Source: Xiphias gladius (taxonomy: Eukaryota; Chordata; Actinopteri; Istiophoriformes; Xiphiidae). Taken from it: DNA of 64,000 bases. The translations under genes and the position numbers were made by a program. The stretch is from the NCBI RefSeq assembly GCF_016859285.1, contig NC_053406.1:9595026-9659025 (forward strand), given 5' to 3'. Every line of letters starts with the position of its first letter. Positions within the stretch are counted from its first letter, which is position 1. This document shows, one piece after another, positions 31,983 through 44,677 of the stretch. The notes below the pieces were generated by a model. The model saw nothing but the letters and a program-made list of their open reading frames with translations. It was not told the origin of the DNA and ran no database searches.

Positions 31983-33260
31983 GTTGGAGCAGTGGGCATC
32001 AAACCCGCTGTGCCCTCAGCAAATCTGAAGAAAAAGATGAGCAAGAACTCCTGAAACAGCTGAACAGACTGCTAATTAACTGCAAGTCTCTGAAACGACT
32101 ATGAATATTTTCAATCATTTGTATCCGACTGAGATTAAAAATCAATTTTTTAGGAAGCAGAGCCATAAAGGAAACAATACCGAAAGTTACAGACAGACTG
32201 ATTGTTCACAGCAAAAATAAATATATGTACACATGGAACAAGTAGAACAGTAAAATATAATATTGAGCAGATCTAGGAGATAGGTTTTAAGTGAGAGGTT
32301 ATAATCAGTAGATGCTTTTCATGGGGGAAAAACATCCATTGAGCTATAGGCAGTGAAATGTTGATCAAACAGTTGTCCGAACTATTGGCAAACAGTCTAA
32401 CTGACTTTCTGACTTACTCCTGGGATGTTGACCAGCAGACTCCTAGAATGTACACACTGCACACAACAGGAAAAAAAGAGCACATATAGTGTGTATAGAA
32501 ATCAAATCTTATGGCAGTCGGTCATTAATGGGACGAGAGGTGACAATTGTGGGCATCGGTCCATAAAAAAAAAGATCCTGGATTGTGTTGAATTAAAAAT
32601 GAGCTTTGTGGTCCATATAGTACAAATAAAAAGAGAGAAACTCACTGTCCAGTATGTGAAATAAGTCATAAAAAATGAATGAATCCACACTGCTGCACTC
32701 GCAGACACAAGCAGTCTCTGGCAGAAGGCAACTAAGGCTAATAATGGAGCAGATAAATGAATGAATGTGCTAACTTCAGTTAGCAGATGTCACCTTCAAA
32801 CGACAAGGTCTGACGTTATATTAAAAAAAAAAAGACAACACTTACATTACAAGTCGATTCCATTAAATTACATTGGGACAAATATAATGACGTACAGATG
32901 GCATGCACGACATGAAAAGGGAGAATGAAATCACACAAGCAGTAAGTGGATGAACTCATGCATACCTGGTGATGATGACAGCATGCCAAATCAACAAACA
33001 CAACACAAACAGCAGAATTACAGAGCCAATCAACCGGATATCAGATTTATTCTGCGTTTATTCAGGATCAAAGTGGCGGCATCTCAACAAAGAAAAGAAA
33101 CAGCGGAAAATGACTACCGTTTGACTTAAAAAAGCTTTCATCGGCTAACATCAACACAGGAGAATCGGGAAGTGCGGCGTGTGCAACGTCCAATCGTGTC
33201 CGGCACCTACAGCTGACGTGTCGAAAACAAGTGAAAGATGTTCCGCTTCGGTGCATTTAC
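31983..33260 (-). other. slc33a1 upstream region (5' UTR/promoter side)
   Basis: This stretch is AT-rich with no coding signal. A 5' non-coding exon is possible near 33.0-33.25 kb, where the sequence becomes more CpG-rich (GTGCGGCGTGTGCAACGTCC region). I cannot fix the transcription start. Confidence 0.3.
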
Positions 33261-33573
33261 ACGGTATCTCATAGGATTATTTTTTTAAAAACGTACAGTA
33301 ATTTAGTAATTTCAGTAATGAATGTTGAACGGACAATGTACAAAAATCGAAACCCAGTGCCGGTTGTGGCAACACCACAATTAAAAATACTCTATTACAG
33401 TCACTGCACGTGCTCGACAGTCCGTCCAAAACTGGAGTTCACATTAAGTAGCGAATGTTTCCAGATGTCTGGCGAATTGAAGCTATAGGAAAATAGAAAC
33501 CAGTGACTGCTAGGTGGCTTCTTAGGTCAATGACTTTGGTCACTTTATACATGAGAAGCTCTCATGGTAACTT

Positions 33574-33825
33574 TCAAGGCTGAACCACCAACCATGCGAA
33601 GCAGGCTGCACTATAGGACCCCAGACCCCAAAACCCCCCTTTTTGAGGAATGTGTACCTCTCTTTCATAAAGTGAAATGATGAGGGCATTGGCAGGCCCT
33701 GCCTACCTTTTCTTTCACTACACTACTTGGTGTATTACATATAGTGTCGGGCACGGAGGAGTTGGTGGGGGCCCACAGATCATTTTTGCCTCAGTGCCCA
33801 TAGTGGGTTAATCCAGCCATGCTTT
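33574..33825 (+). repeat. GGGGCCC-type dispersed repeat
   Basis: It contains AAGGCTGAACCACCAACCAT, TAGGACCCCAGACC, GGGGGCCCACAG and closes with GGTTAATCCAGCCATG. It resembles the copies at 44678-44910 and 45270-45445 (AAGGCTGGATTACCAACTGG; GTTAATTCAACCATGG). Non-coding; family unknown to me. Confidence 0.5.
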
Positions 33826-34450
33826 CCCCTGATGTTCTTTTGCAGGATGATAAACTTACCTGAAGCATCACGGCTTCAGGTATTATCCTTTTGGAAGTTG
33901 ATATTTTGTTTATTACCAAGTTGTACTGTCATTGCACTCGGTAATGCCTTTAATGTGCCTCTGCGTGACCTGCTTTGATTGTCGTTCATAGAGTAATTTA
34001 ACAGATGTATCCTCCACAGTCTGTTGTGTTACTGAAGCTCATCATTTTATTCCTTGTTGGACGGAGTGAAACCTATGGAAAATATATATAATTCCATTGT
34101 TTTCTGTATACAAAGGTTCACATGAGACTTTTTTCTTTCCTACATATTTTTAGTGCAAATGAGGAGTGTTTGCTCCACATAGAAATTAGGTTACCCTTAA
34201 AAAAATGAATAATTGTAATTCTTATAAATTATTCAATTAATAGTATACTAATGGATTATTTTTGTTTATGATCATATCTAAATCAGGTTTGTATATAGTG
34301 TACAACATATTTGCTTTTTTATTTGCAAGACAGAAAAGACAGAATTGCAGTAAATACTGTAAGTCAAAGCAGACAATCTGGGTGATTTCTTTGAGTTGCT
34401 GAAAAAAATTGAGGGTGGGATCAAAAAGTAGAAAAAGCGTAAAGACTCTT

Positions 34451-34790
34451 GTAAGGAAGGTCTTCTAGGGGTTCAACCCTCCCTAACCCTAACTCTCTGA
34501 CCATGTTCCATCCAAATATATGTTTCCCTTTTTTTTCATATTGCAACATCATGACTGAAGAACTCACATAGGTCTAAATGTTGCATTATTTTATTAATCT
34601 TTTTATACTTATCAAGCAGTAAAAAACATAGTCAGGAGTCAGACAGCTAATTAAGAGTTCAGGAGTACACAGTTTTCAAGTATTCATACAAGCTCCATTT
34701 AACTCAGTACATTCACAAATTAACATCAGACCTCTTTAAAACTGTGCACTCCTGACCTCTTGTGGTCCAAGTCACCACTTTCTGAGAATT
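34451..34790 (+). repeat. unclassified local repeat, copy A
   Basis: Modules: GGAAGGTCTTCTAGGGGTTC, CCTCCCTAACCC, CATGTTCCATCCAAATATAT, later TTAACATCAGACCTCTTTAA and AACTGTGCACTCCTGACCTC. The same modules recur in the same order in copy D (37641-37950), and the first half recurs in copies B and C. Confidence 0.6.
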
Positions 34791-36085
34791 CGGGACACAG
34801 AGCCACACAGTAACAATTTAAGTAAGCAAGCAATTTTTTAATGATAACTCAGAATGAGTAACGCATATACGTGACACTGCCCTGCACAAAAGGTAAACTA
34901 AACGCAACCAAACAAAACTAAGTTGGATACCTGCAAGTCACCAGCCCTCCAGAAGGGAGAGGGAGAGGGAGAGTTATATGGAGACCCAAGCAGTTGAGGG
35001 CAGCCCCTCAATGAGGTGGGAGGGGTCAAGGAATCAGCGAGGACCTGAAAAAGGGAACCCGAGGCAGGCTGAGCAGATACTGAGCCGTCACCTCATATTC
35101 AAGGGCCCCTTGAGACTCAGGATAGCACTGGACACCTGATGTTTAATCCTAAACTGTTTTACAACTTGGGAGAAAGTAAATGAAAGAGGAGACATGAAAT
35201 GACTCCCCCGGTCTGTTTCATTTAGTGAGTTGAGTGAACTTTCAGCAGTTAATTCATTCAACAAATCATTTCAAGTCAAAAGACCTCAAGTTAGAAGAAT
35301 TCACATTCTAAAGTCGTCTGAAAATTAAAACTAGACATTCTGAGTTGAATTAACTTGAATTTAACAAAACCTACATATTGACATAAAGTTAACAAGAAAA
35401 GATCAGTTGATTCTACTAAGTTCCTCTGTGGTGTTTTATCGTGTATACTAACATTTAAAATGATCACAGGTGGCAATAACAGGTGTCTTAGTGCCCTGAT
35501 CATCACTGCTCAGCTTCGTCATGGTTTACAAAAGGTCTGTTTGCGGGTAGAAAAAGGAGCTGAGAGAAAAATATGCGCTTTTGACTTTTGCAGCTCAATT
35601 TGGACACAGACTACTCTAAATACACTATTCAAGACGTCCAGACAGAATACAGTGTTGGTTAACCCAGTAATAAAACCAAGTAAAGTAAAGCCAAAAAGCT
35701 TCTGTTACCACATGAGCTACAAATGTGTATTTATGGTTGTAACACCAAAAATGTCTGAGAGGCACTTGTAAACTATATTAGACATGCATCTGCTGAAGAA
35801 CCATGATGCACTGCTCCACTTCTTAAACATTTCATGTGAACACTGATCCCAAGATGGAGCCACGACTGAGCTGGAACACAACCACAACGCAACACAGCTG
35901 AATACTGTGTAAACTGGATGCCAATATATTTTTTAGTTTCTCACTAAAAGCTGTTGATAATGCAACTATTGTTAAAGCTATTACAAATAACACTGCTACT
36001 GCTACTCATGACTGAATGAAATATTTCATCTAAACTTTCCGTTCCTTTCATGTTTTAATTAGTTTTCTGTTTTTAACTCTGTATA

Positions 36086-36520
36086 ACAGAAGGAAAGGTC
36101 TATAGGAGGGTGTTGCCCTCCCTAACCCTGTGACAATATTCCATCCAAATACATGTCTCCTGTTGCTCATACACCAATGTACTGTAGTTCAACCATCTAC
36201 AAAATAAGGGTCTAAGATTTTTCGTAATTTGTTTCAACTACTCATCAGTAAACATATTGAGCTATAACCAAATAAAGAACAGGCTATTTAAAAAAATTCT
36301 GAGGGATTTTTGAGTCATGAGAAACTGACGTATATACAAAAGCGAACAGGTATTTGAATGTAACATTGCATACAGACCCTCTTAAAGCTCTTCCACAAAG
36401 TCATTAGGATGAGTGCACCACAATAGAAAAAGCAGTATGGACAAAACCTGGAAAAACAAACCCTGAAAAAAAGCTGAAGTTGATTTTTCTGATCAAAAGA
36501 ACAGAATAAAAAGTAATTAT
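36086..36520 (+). repeat. unclassified local repeat, copy B
   Basis: Modules: AAGGAAAGGTCTATAGGAGG, CCCTCCCTAACCCTGTGACA, TATTCCATCCAAATACATGT, TACTCATCAGTAAACATATT, AAAGCTCTTCCACAAAGTC and CTGATCAAAAGAACAG. It is diverged from the other copies but collinear with copy C over nearly 400 bases. Confidence 0.6.
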
Positions 36521-37223
36521 TGCCAACAATTTAAGTGCTACTGCTGAAATGCCATGAATACAACTGAAACCTCAGTTGCTACTGCATGTATCACTAGTTA
36601 GATAGTTTTTGACTTTTAAGATCTTGTTTAGATTATGTTCTAGATTGTCTACTTTTAATTTGCTTTTTTAGAGTTGTTTTAGTACTGCTACTACTGCTTA
36701 TAATGCTACTAATACATCAATATTACTGTTTCTACTAGTAGTATTACTGCGACTTATTAATTAATAAGTTACTTCATCTTGTTAGAAGCATTTATGCAAC
36801 AGACCAATATTAGTGAACATGTTATATATTTGCTGTCTTTGATTTGCTGAAAATAAGCAGCTCTATAGTTACATCAGGACCAATAATGTGCTGCAGTCGG
36901 CTCTGGCTTCGGATTGGTTCATTTGTGTAACAAGGTGCCTGTACTTGGTGGTTAATTTAATTGAAGCTATGGCGCCCGGAGAGCACACTAGCCTTTGACC
37001 ATGCTAACCATGTTTATTGTGATAATCATGCACGTGTATTATGTTTAAAGTATTTTGTTACCGTTTTTCTTTTATGTATTTGAAGAAGGAGGTTTTTCAG
37101 TGAACTCAGAACATAGACTGTGGTGTTTCATTTACACACGCACCAACTGTATGCTTGGACTCTGTGGCTGAAGTTTTAAGCAATAGATGGAGCCACACTA
37201 ACACCCTTTCCTAAATTGTTTCA

Positions 37224-37610
37224 AACAGAAGGAAAGGTCTACGGGAGTGTTAGACCCTCCCTAACCATGTGACAACGTTCCTATTGTTTCCTATTGTTCA
37301 TACAGTCGTGTAGTTAAACAATCTGTCAAACAGGGATCTACAGCTTCTAACCCTTTCTTTCTATTACTCATCAGTTAACACACTAATGTATAACCAATTT
37401 ATATTATGTTATTTTATAAGAATTCATCAGTAATGATTATGGAGAATGTTATTTCTCTGTTTAAAAGCATTAAATTCTGATATATGAACAACAATAAACA
37501 GTTCCTTAAAGACCCTCCTGAAGCTCTTTCCTTCTTCTACAAAGTCCAAAGTTAGAAATAATTTTAACGAGAGGATCCTTCTTTATTTTTGCTGATCACA
37601 GGGATTTAGT
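37224..37610 (+). repeat. unclassified local repeat, copy C
   Basis: Modules: AAGGAAAGGTCTACGGGAGT, ACCCTCCCTAACCATGTGAC, TACTCATCAGTTAACACACT, GAAGCTCTTTCCTTCTTCTA and GCTGATCACAGGG. It starts 1138 bases after copy B with the same module order. Confidence 0.6.
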
Positions 37611-37640
37611 CAAATAAAATTAGCTTCAAGTACAACAACT

Positions 37641-37950
37641 ATTCCATCTATGAGCTGATTCTGACTGCTAACCCTGCCTCACCCAAACCCTCTGACAATG
37701 TTCCATCCAAATTTATGCTTCCCGCTGTTCAAACTGCGATGTTAAGACTTGAGAACTTAAGGCTAACTACTACTAGGAGCTAATTGAAAGCGTGTTCCAC
37801 TAGTTTCAGCCTCAAGAGCTCAGGAGATATGAAAGTTTGGCCCCTACATCACTCAAGGAAGTGCACGCAGTGAGATTCATACATTAACATCGTCAGACCA
37901 CTTTAAAACTGTGCACGTCTGACCTCTAGTGGCCGGAGTCAGTGTAACAT
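37641..37950 (+). repeat. unclassified local repeat, copy D
   Basis: Modules: CCCAAACCCTCTGACAATGT followed by TCCATCCAAATTTATG, CATACATTAACATCGTCAGA, CTTTAAAACTGTGCACGTCT and GACCTCTAGTGG. It lies almost directly after copy C. Confidence 0.6.
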
Positions 37951-38077
37951 GCTATCGCATAACACACCTTCTATTTATGTTTTAACTTACTCATCATTTA
38001 ATATATTGATATTGATAATTTAAAAATAAATTTAATGAAAAATGGGAAAGTTATTAAACAAGAAAACTCTTAAGACA

Positions 38078-38700
38078 CACAACCGGTCATAAGTTTTACA
38101 ACACTCCCATTTTTCCACTCTTTATTGAAATTTCAGCAGCTCAACTCCTGTGAATAATCTTAAATGGTACAAAAGTATGTGCTAAACTGCCCAAGTTGGA
38201 AAAAAAGTTTAAGTCGCAGGAAAAACGGAAAAATCATGTAAATTTAATAGAAAACAGTCCCTTTTCAGGGATTAACAAAACTGGTTAACTTACAGCTTTT
38301 TAGCAGCAGTGGAAGTAAATGAAGCCTTGAAAGTTAATGCAAACAGTTCCTACAGTTGCCCCAACTTCTGATGAGTACTTACAAACCCTCTGTCTGTTCG
38401 TGTTGCAACAGACTGTGTTACTACACCCTCTGATGCATTATTAGGACAGGACTGTACCGCAGGAAGTAGGGCTGTATATTGCTATCAGAATGGTGAGAAA
38501 AAGGCAAGTAACAAAGGAAGACAGACTGGTTGGTCAGGGGTTCATCCTACAGCAAGATAATGACCCAAAACACTGGAAGAAAAGAACCAGACAGTGGCTT
38601 CACGTGATGGAAGATTGTAGAAGGAACACCAGGAGTGTGTTTGGCTGCTGGAGGTGTCGGAAAATTTTATTAAATTTAGGATTCAAGATTCCATGATTCC
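38078..38700 (+). mobile_element. internally deleted Tc1/mariner-like relic
   Basis: The left end carries AACCGGTCATAAGTTTTACA followed by ACACTCCCATTTTTCCACTC, typical of a fish Tc1-type terminal inverted repeat. A later fragment encodes RLVGQGFILQQDNDPKHWKK, the DDE-core NDPKH signature. The DNA-binding part and most of the transposase are absent, and no matching right terminal repeat is seen before the T-run at 38710. A dead, non-autonomous copy. Confidence 0.75.
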
Positions 38701-39340
38701 CATGATTCCTTTTTTTTTTTTTTTTTTTAATCTTTATTTATTTGTGCATGTTGGAATGGAATATCGTTGGTGGACCCTCCTAAAGCACTTGAAGTTACGA
38801 CAACTTGGTCTCAATAGATAGAATTATTAAAAGTGTAAATATTTTAAATAGTTTAAATACTAAATCCATAGCTAAATACTTTTGTATGTTCTAAATAACT
38901 GAAGTTTATTGTTCATATTGGTGTAAAAAAAATGTACATTTTATTTTTCTGCTTGTTCGACTTATTGAGTCAAATAAAATTAAGAGTGAAGACTCACCAT
39001 TACTTATTTTGAAAATATATTTTTTAGACATATTGAATAAGTTTATCAAAAAAGTATGCAGTCAAAGAATGTAGACACATATACTGTCTACATACAAAGA
39101 TGGACTACACATCCATATATACTGAGGTTGTTTTTTTTTTGTGGAAGTTTTCAGTTTTTATTTTTGAGGAAGTTTTCCATAGAAGGTTTTTGATGATATT
39201 AAATACCTGAAAGGCTTACACTAATAAAGGACACAATTAGTTAAAGCTTATCAACACACAAAGACAAAATGAAAGAGTTAAAACTTATCCACATAATAAA
39301 GGGTTAAAACCTATCTACACTCTAAAAAGGTAAGTTGTTT

Positions 39341-39348
39341 GTGTGTGT

Positions 39349-39393
<45 letters not shown>

Positions 39394-39419
39394 TGTGTGT
39401 GTGTGTGTGTCTGTGTGTG
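39341..39419 (+). repeat. (GT)n microsatellite
   Basis: An imperfect GT tract interrupted by TATG and TCTG units, ending 62 bases before the exon-like segment at 39481. Confidence 0.97.
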
Positions 39420-39480
39420 GTGATGTTACGTCTACTGCTGGTCCAGCAATGGAGCTCTGCACCTGGCCTGTTTTCTGCAG

Positions 39481-39570
39481 GAGGCTCACATCTCTGGGTT
39501 GTATGGAGAGCCCGTTATCCATGCCATGAACATCTCCATGGCAACACTGGACAGGAGGAAGTCAAACTGA
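39481..39570 (+). other. orphan exon-like segment ending in a stop
   Basis: After a good 3' splice-site context (CCTGGCCTGTTTTCTGCAG, ends 39480) a 30-codon open stretch reads EAHISGLYGEPVIHAMNISM then ATLDRRKSN and stop at 39568-39570. Codon choice (mostly G/C in third position) is like the real exons in this window and unlike the AT-rich surroundings. I do not recognise the protein and find no companion exon nearby. It could be a terminal exon of an unrecognised or decayed gene, or chance. Confidence 0.25.
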
Positions 39571-42077
39571 CAGGTAATGAGGGAAAGCAGCTGAAACTCC
39601 CGCGGGCAGATATCCTGCCCTGTGTAATGCTTGGACCACAGGACGACATGCAGGACGTCCTCTAATGTCCTTCCCTGATTACTGATGATGAAAGTCTTAC
39701 CTTTACATTATCTCTCTGCTGCACGAGGTGCAGGGCAGCGAGCTGAGATACCCGTCTGTCTCACACATCCACGGACGCTTCAGTCTTCAGGGGTGTAGAC
39801 CTCCTGGCAGGAGCTGTTGGTCTCCGTATTCTCCCAGGATGGGAAACAGAGACAATCTGCTTCCCGCCGTTTCCCCAACAGAGGGTGCTTCATACTTACA
39901 TCTGATCCTCACATGACAAAGCCTCACAGATCAACGGAGCCTCATTTAGAGGGATGGAGGTTGCAGGCATTGCCAGACTGGAATTTTCTACTGTCTAATA
40001 TCTCCTCTGTCTTCTACAGTAAAACTTTGGTCGATACCCTTCAGGCTAAACGCAAATAAACTGTTTTATGTATGGTAACAAAGGAAACACGTATTTTTTT
40101 CCATTAATCCAGTTTACCCTCTGTAGTCACCATTTGTCCATAATTAAAATCAAACTTCAATCAAACTTGAAATCAAAAGGCCACTGATGCACCATAGGAA
40201 TGTGTTGTACACAGGTAAAACATGTCCGTTGTCCACACAACGTCTTTGTCTTTTCTTGATGGATATTTATCCTTGTCAAGCAAGAAATACACTAGGATAA
40301 AGAAATCAGGGCTCTTGCTGCCTCTCTTACTCTGGTAAAATATTATAGACCCTCTCAGGTGCATGCTGGTCCTATGCCTGCCTACCAGTGCCAAAAGTGC
40401 TGCACAATTCTTACAAAACAAACAAATAATAGACTAAATAATCTATACAAACAACTTGCCAAACTAACCAAACTATACAAATAACCAAAAAAAGAAAATA
40501 ATAAATGTATATACTCTACATACAGTAAATATCTATAATAATCAATTACTCAAAACAAATCATAAACAAAAAAATAGCTCCTACATCTTCATTACACAGG
40601 TAAGTTAAAAATGCTAAGGTGACATGAGTTACTTCAACAAACCAACTGTGTGATTACTTTTGCAATGTTGTTTCAGTTATTTCATTTTATCACTTTTTAC
40701 AATTATGGTTGAATTTGTGTTAGCAAACACAGTCGTAATCTTGGGCAGAAAAAGTCCCCATTTTCATTTTTAAAACATGTTGTTCCAGAAAGTTTTATAA
40801 GTCAAACCAAGGGTAATTGTGTGATGCATTAGTGTAGAGCTTTAGGAATTGATTAATAATGATTTTTTGTTTTTCAACTAATTATAAACTTTGTTTTCGT
40901 GTTTCTTGGAGTGATCTTTTTGACCACTAGATTTGCTGAGCATGAATGCTCGTTTTCAAGAACGTCCTTTTTCACATTCACACAAACTAAATGTCATCAA
41001 AAAGAGAGTTTCATTGTTGGGTAATTCAAGACCTCTCTAACGAGGTGACAATCTCAAACTTTTCAGCCTGTTGTACACTGTAACTTGTCATGTCATGTTG
41101 GTTCCAGCATCACAAAAATGACACCACAGTTTCCTGCCACATGTAGTTGTGAGTGTTGATTTTCCTACAATCCTACATGAACCTTTTATACTATGTAGCT
41201 GGTGTAATCACTGAGTTTATGGGCAATTACACTCATAGTCCTTTAAAAACATTGCGTATTAAAGCTCTACATAAAACTAAATAATGTTACAAATAATATT
41301 TCAAATCAGTACAAGCTCATAACAAATCTAACTTGATACACAATTTTACTGTCTGCATCCCAGACAGCAAAAGAAAGGTGTTTTACCCTGCTGGTGTTGC
41401 TCCTTCTCCGGTAGCCATGGTCATGGAGGTGAGATGGCACATCACACATCTGTAACCATTAACATACAGTTCAGGATTGGACTCTGCTTAATTCGACACA
41501 ACTATATTCGACAGAACAATGAAGAAATTTGTTAATCCCTTTGACCTGCTGAGCTCACTGATGTTTCCCTTAGTTAGAAAAACATTTTTCTACTCTGTAT
41601 GTAAATGTCAGTTTCCTTTTTCTTTCATTTAATTTAATTTATCAACCTAATTATTTATTTATTGCTGTAATATCAGTTAAACTTGACAGTACTGAAACAA
41701 CAACAACAAAAGTGACTACTTATACACTTGCAAATAAAGCAATGAATGTGGGCTACATCCTTAGAAAAATGCCAGGCTCACCATGGAAACTATTGTATCT
41801 TTAAAATGAGAAATTTTCTGAAGGTGGAGGCTGAATGCAAATATGTGCAATACACCCAAAATTACCCAAAGAAGTTTAAAGAAGTACACACTGAATCAGT
41901 TTGCTTTAAAAGCAGCATCTTGGTTCAGAATTGGGCAGGGTCACTTCAGTCTTCGCATTTCAGTTACTTAAGCCAGAGTCTTTAATATTTTATTTGTTAC
42001 TGAACAAACTTGACTTGAGTTGTACTTAGTAGATGAAAGATTCATCCACTGGATGCGCTGGGACACAATAACAGTGA
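39571..42077. other. intergenic DNA without recognised gene
   Basis: 39571-40060 is moderately GC-rich and could be a 3' untranslated region of whatever 39481-39570 belongs to. 40060-42077 is AT-rich; a weak match to the local repeat family (GACCTCTCTAACGAGGTGAC) occurs near 41028-41055. Nothing else recognised. Confidence 0.4.
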
Positions 42078-43371
42078 TTTGACCTGGGGTCCTCGGGTAT
42101 TTCAGGTCCTCTCAGCATCAGACACCCCCACCCAGGCGAATCAGCCAGGGTTGATCAGGCCCCGACTTGCGTCGCAGCAACAAATGCCCACGGATCGGCC
42201 ACCTTGATCCAGTGGTGGCTTTCTCTGTGGCTTCACTCATGGATTTGATGGCCCTTTTATTTGACGCCCGTGTGACACCCAATCGGTTGATTACTTTGCA
42301 GAGTCAATGTCCTGCTAAGCCTCTGCAGCCTACCTCTATGGGCTATTTGTGCATCTTCCAGCCTCTCTCCTGGCACTTTTCCACTAGTTTCTGGTTCTGG
42401 TTCCTGGAGTTCATGATCAGTTTTTTTGTCACCTCAGATGTGATAATCAAGTCTGGTCAGAGTGTTGTTGCTATGATGTGCTGTGGAAACTTCAGCTGCT
42501 TGCCCAGATCAACATGCAGCTGCCAGAAAGAGGACTAGTAGAGGCGGCTCATCCATGCTTTTGGTTGTGGAAGGGGTTACTCTCCAGCTCTGACATAGGT
42601 GTTTGACTTCTTTGGGGCGTTGTGGTGTTTGCTGGTACTCAAGGCCATGGCTATACTCTCACCGCCTAGAGCACCTGGTCGCACCAACAATAGCGATCTT
42701 CCCCAAGGGGCCTTTGGGCAGCTACTGAGGAGATGCTCTAAGGATCCTCTTTAAGAGCAAAGAGGGCAGGAAGGTGTCTCGCTCTTGCCCCAGATGTCAA
42801 GGTTTATTGGGTTTGGTAGGGTATCATAGCCAGCTTGGACAAGGAACCGGCGTGATGGAAATCTGCCTGCATGATGTTCGACCAGGTAATCCTGCGCTGC
42901 GCTATACTCTCCCACTTTGTCCATGCTCCCTGCTGCTTGAGCCCCACCGTCTTGCTCACATGCTCATCCTCCACGCCTGCTCGAACCTCCTCCTGGATTA
43001 GATGGTGTCTCCTCTTGCCCTGCGTCTTGCCAACCTGGGTCTTTGGGAAGTATCCCAAGCCCACTATGCCAGTGGCGATGGTGCCTACCAGCTCTTTTTG
43101 CCTTCGACTCTACCACCTCCACTGCTTTCTCCGCCCTAAATTTCCTCCCTGTTCTCGCCTCATAGCCAGCTGATGACACCTACTGGTCTTTAGAGTCCCT
43201 GTACTGTAGGGCTTCTCGTGTTTGCACCAGCATAAAATCTTCAGTGAACCCATTGAATGGGAGCTGCAAGATGTTACTGGCCTGTACAGTGCTGCACTGT
43301 TGAGGGTGCAGGGAAGGCCCAGCCACTTGCGGAGAAAACCGCTCATCTTCTTCTCAAGGAACTCAATTACA
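42078..43371 (-). mobile_element. RLE-type non-LTR retrotransposon (LINE), 5'-truncated and decayed
   Basis: Read on the minus strand, the order is FLEKKMSGFLRKWLGLP (about 43365-43320), YEARTGRKFRAEKAVEVVES, GLGYFPKTQVGKTQGKRRHH, LIQEEVRAGVEDEHVSK, LKQQGAWTKWESIAQRRITW, then a Cys-rich part, TLRPDLIITSEVTKK (about 42450) and EKCQERGWKMHK to a C-terminal REAATEKA-like end. The RPD..E..K..K pattern fits the PD-(D/E)xK restriction-like endonuclease that follows the RT in R2/NeSL-type LINEs. The last ~100 bases match the non-coding tail I recall for this abundant fish/cnidarian family. Most of the RT is lost by 5' truncation, and several frameshifts and stops are present. Confidence 0.75.
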
Positions 43372-43554
43372 TAGGTACAGTACTTGAATAAATGTACTTA
43401 TTGCACCCCTGCAAATTGCTAGGCTATATAACAAATATAACACTAACAACAACGTAATACCACAAGAAAAGTAAGAAATTCACTTAGACAGTTAGCTGTT
43501 AAAAATGTGCTCAGACACACACGTGCTCGCACCCACGGACACCAGACACAGACA

Positions 43555-43558
<4 letters not shown>

Positions 43559-43612
<54 letters not shown>
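43559..43612 (+). repeat. (CA)n microsatellite
   Basis: Twenty-seven CA units preceded by interrupted ACAC motifs. Confidence 0.97.
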
Positions 43613-43613
<1 letters not shown>

Positions 43614-44677
43614 CCACTGACCACCTCTGGGGCATGATTAATACAGGCCATATTCTCAGAGGTTGGAAATATCACACAAATAATTACATTCCACAAAACA
43701 CCCAGTTAAGGATTACAATTAAAGCATAAGTTAACCGAGTCATGAAACTTAAAAGATACAGTACACTGGATCCTTTCTTTGGTATTTTATGTTACATTCA
43801 CGTGACAATTAAAAAAAAAGAAGGCACATTTAGGCTTCTTGGCTGAAATATACATTTATTAAAGAAAGAAGTCACATTTGTCCCGGAATGATTTTAGAGC
43901 CCAGTGGTTCTAGTTTAACTCCCTAGTATCATGCAGTCGGACGTGATAGACATCTCATACCTAAACAGATATGATATGCATCAGTGTTGGAAAGAAAGAT
44001 CTACAGGTTAAAGTAATATAAATATAGATTTTTCCGCATGGCCCAGTCGTTCATCTGTTAATCTTGTGTTCTTGTTGTCCTTGATTCAGCTCAGTTAGGC
44101 ACAAGTGTTGGCTTTTAACTCTGAAGATCCAAATTCAGGTGTACAAAAAAAATTAATAAATAAAAATACAGTGAATTCAAAATTAAGACGGAAGTAATGG
44201 ATCTCCAATTTCTTTGGCCACCCTACCAGTCTTGAACAGAAACCGCGCTGAAACCTCCTCCAGAAGATCTTTTAGTAAGGGTAATGATGCACCGATTGCA
44301 CCACATTTGAGTTAGGATTAATGAATGACAGCACGCTCTGCCTTGTGGTTGCTATGAGTGCATGTGAAATTGCTTATCCTCACAGATGGCATGTGACAAC
44401 ATGCAGGCATATTTGGGTGGATCAGCATGTGATAGCAGGAGCACTGTGAAGCTGTAGCTGTGCCACTGTGAGAGGGAGGGTCTATGTAAGAGTCAAGAGT
44501 CAATAGTATGATCAAATATCCCAATATAGAATAAAATAATACACCTTATTTTAATCCCATATCAGGATGCTGCTGATGTCTAGGTTATTGCTCTTATACC
44601 AAAGACAAAAAGCTGTGTTCAAATCATTCCAGTAACCACTCCTGTTCAGAGTTTGCCAGTTGGTTTAACTCCTTTTC

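Larger units (their letters stand above)
33261..39340. other. gene-poor intergenic DNA, left half
   Basis: Apart from the repeats listed separately I see no gene. 34930-35120 is a purine/GC-richer patch (GGGAGAGGGAGAGGGAGAG) of unknown nature. Long AT-rich stretches with no recognisable motif fill the rest. Confidence 0.5.

Noticed and set aside
34930-35120. Purine-rich GC patch as a possible LTR or promoter
   Set aside because: No paired repeat, primer-binding site or target duplication could be found; left as unknown.
42167-43173. Plus-strand ORFs of 100-123 residues
   Set aside because: They are antisense to the LINE remnant, whose minus-strand reading matches a known protein family.
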